A DNA stretch of 7,122 bases, from NCBI GenBank assembly GCA_025458415.1, contig JALOSN010000082.1, forward strand, positions 1 to 7,122, read 5' to 3'. Within the stretch, counting starts at the first letter, position 1; every line of letters starts with the position of its first letter. The stretch comes from Hydrogenophaga sp. GTDB lineage: Bacteria > Pseudomonadota > Gammaproteobacteria > Burkholderiales > Burkholderiaceae_C. The notes beneath the pieces were generated by a model, which did no database searches, was not told the DNA's origin, and saw only the letters and a program-made list of their open reading frames with translations. The translations under genes and the position numbers were made by a program. Below, one piece after another: positions 6,260 to 7,122 of this stretch.

Positions 6260-7122
6260 GGTTGTGCCTCCATGGCCTTGGGCGCTGCAGCGCGGGTCGT
6301 CTTTCGACGCGGCGTGGGCCAGATCGACAGACCCAGGCCATGGCGGTACTGGTTCCACAGGCGACCACCGAGCACGGCCAGGAACAGCAGGTGGCCACCG
6401 AGCTGGAAGCCCTGGGGCGAGACCAGCGCACCGAAGCTTTGCGCCAGGCCCAGCAAGATGCCGCCCAGCAGGGTGCCCCACAACGATCCGATACCGCCTA
6501 TGACCACCGCCTCAAAGGCCATGATCAGCAGCAGGGGTCCGGCATAGGGTTCGATGGTGGCGCGGGTGGCCAGCATTGCGCCGGCCAGTGCGGCCAGCCC
6601 CACCGAAATGGCGGCAGCGGCGCGGTGCACGCTGGCGGCATCCACGCCGCACAAAGCAGCCGCTTCCGGGTCGGAGGAAGCGGCGCGGATGGATCGGCCC
6701 ATGCGGGTCCAGCTCAGCATGCCCTGCAGCCCGGCCAGCACCGCCACCCCCAGCACCAGGGTCAGCACCGGCAACTGGCCGACCACGATGTCGCCTGGCA
6801 GCGTCCAGCTGGCCCAGGACAGCGAGCCCAGCGCGTCGGCGAGCGAACGCGCTTCGGAACCGAACACGCCGTAGAGTCCGTTCTGGATCAGCGCGCCCAG
6901 GCCCATGGTCACCAGCAGTGGCAACAACACGCCCGACCGCAACGTGCGCGCCAGCACCCAATGCTGCAACAGCATGCCGACCACGCCCATGGCGGGCACG
7001 GCCACCAGCACCGCCAGCCAGGGCGACCAGCCCAGGCCGACCAGCCACAGCACCAGAAAGGCGCCGACCATGGCCAGGTCGCCGTGCGCCAGGTTGATGA
7101 TGCGCATGACGCCGAACATCAG
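6256..7122 (-). CDS. livH: LivH-type ABC transporter permease (N-terminus outside the window)
   Basis: 288 residues of a polytopic inner-membrane permease of the branched-chain amino acid (HAAT) transporter family. The frame is open through the right edge, and the family's first membrane helix before FGVMRIINLAHGD is missing, so the gene is 5'-partial. Diagnostic segments are the LAHGDLAM start of helix 2, the cytoplasmic loop GRSIRAASSDPEAAALCGVD that contacts the ATPase, and GGIGSLWGTLLGGILLGL near the end. About eight hydrophobic stretches can be counted. The C-terminus after LLFLAVL is a long, basic tail (WPTPRRKTTRAAAPK) where relatives usually have a short RPQGLF-like end. Such transporters also import aromatic acids (the CouPSTW type for p-coumarate), which fits the downstream catabolic genes. 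The stop overlaps the livM start (ATGA). Substrate is inferred, and the partner livM is broken. Confidence 0.9.
   Translation of the reverse strand: MMFGVMRIINLAHGDLAMVGAFLVLWLVGLGWSPWLAVLVAVPAMGVVGMLLQHWVLARTLRSGVLLPLLVTMGLGALIQNGLYGVFGSEARSLADALGSLSWASWTLPGDIVVGQLPVLTLVLGVAVLAGLQGMLSWTRMGRSIRAASSDPEAAALCGVDAASVHRAAAAISVGLAALAGAMLATRATIEPYAGPLLLIMAFEAVVIGGIGSLWGTLLGGILLGLAQSFGALVSPQGFQLGGHLLFLAVLGGRLWNQYRHGLGLSIWPTPRRKTTRAAAPKAMEAQP

Noticed and set aside
1..7122. Mobile elements, CRISPR arrays, tRNA or rRNA genes
   Set aside because: No transposase or integrase sequence, no spaced direct repeats and no tRNA-like or rRNA-like stretch was seen on either strand.

Overview
The window is GC-rich DNA that looks betaproteobacterial. 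The VanA/VanB/CalA-type proteins and the compact, overlapping gene layout suggest a Comamonadaceae-like (Burkholderiales) member; this is inference from protein character only. The theme is catabolism of lignin-type phenylpropanoids (coniferyl alcohol, ferulate, vanillate) plus uptake of a related solute.

Layout, left to right. (1) Positions 1-67 probably hold the 5' end of a leftward gene that leaves the window. (2) Positions 68-193 are a divergent control region with a good sigma70-type promoter and a 15-bp T-N11-A dyad. (3) Positions 194-1057 (+) encode an amidohydrolase-superfamily protein that resembles 4-hydroxyphenyl-beta-ketoacyl-CoA hydrolases. (4) Converging on it with a 19-nt gap is the leftward unit marR - vanA - vanB (3621 to 1077). 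VanA is the Rieske oxygenase and VanB the reductase of vanillate O-demethylase. vanA and vanB overlap as ATGA, and a perfect 18-bp palindrome lies just upstream of vanA. (5) A second leftward unit enters from the right edge: livH (partial) - livM (broken) - calA-like coniferyl-alcohol dehydrogenase - alpha/beta hydrolase (7122 to 3814). It is tightly packed, with ATGA overlaps at livH/livM and livM/calA and a 10-nt gap at calA/hydrolase.

How the parts fit (inference from family knowledge): CalA would oxidise coniferyl alcohol to coniferyl aldehyde, which is further oxidised to ferulate by an enzyme not in the window. After CoA activation and hydration/oxidation of the side chain, the amidohydrolase could release vanillate from the beta-ketoacyl-CoA. 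VanAB would then demethylate vanillate to protocatechuate. The MarR protein is a plausible sensor, and the palindrome its plausible operator. The LivHM-type permeases and the alpha/beta hydrolase would supply substrate.

The most unusual point is livM. Its start and stop codons are still coupled to both neighbours, but the reading frame changes twice. At both places a stretch of about 25-30 residues expected for the family is missing, so the gene appears inactivated by two internal deletions.
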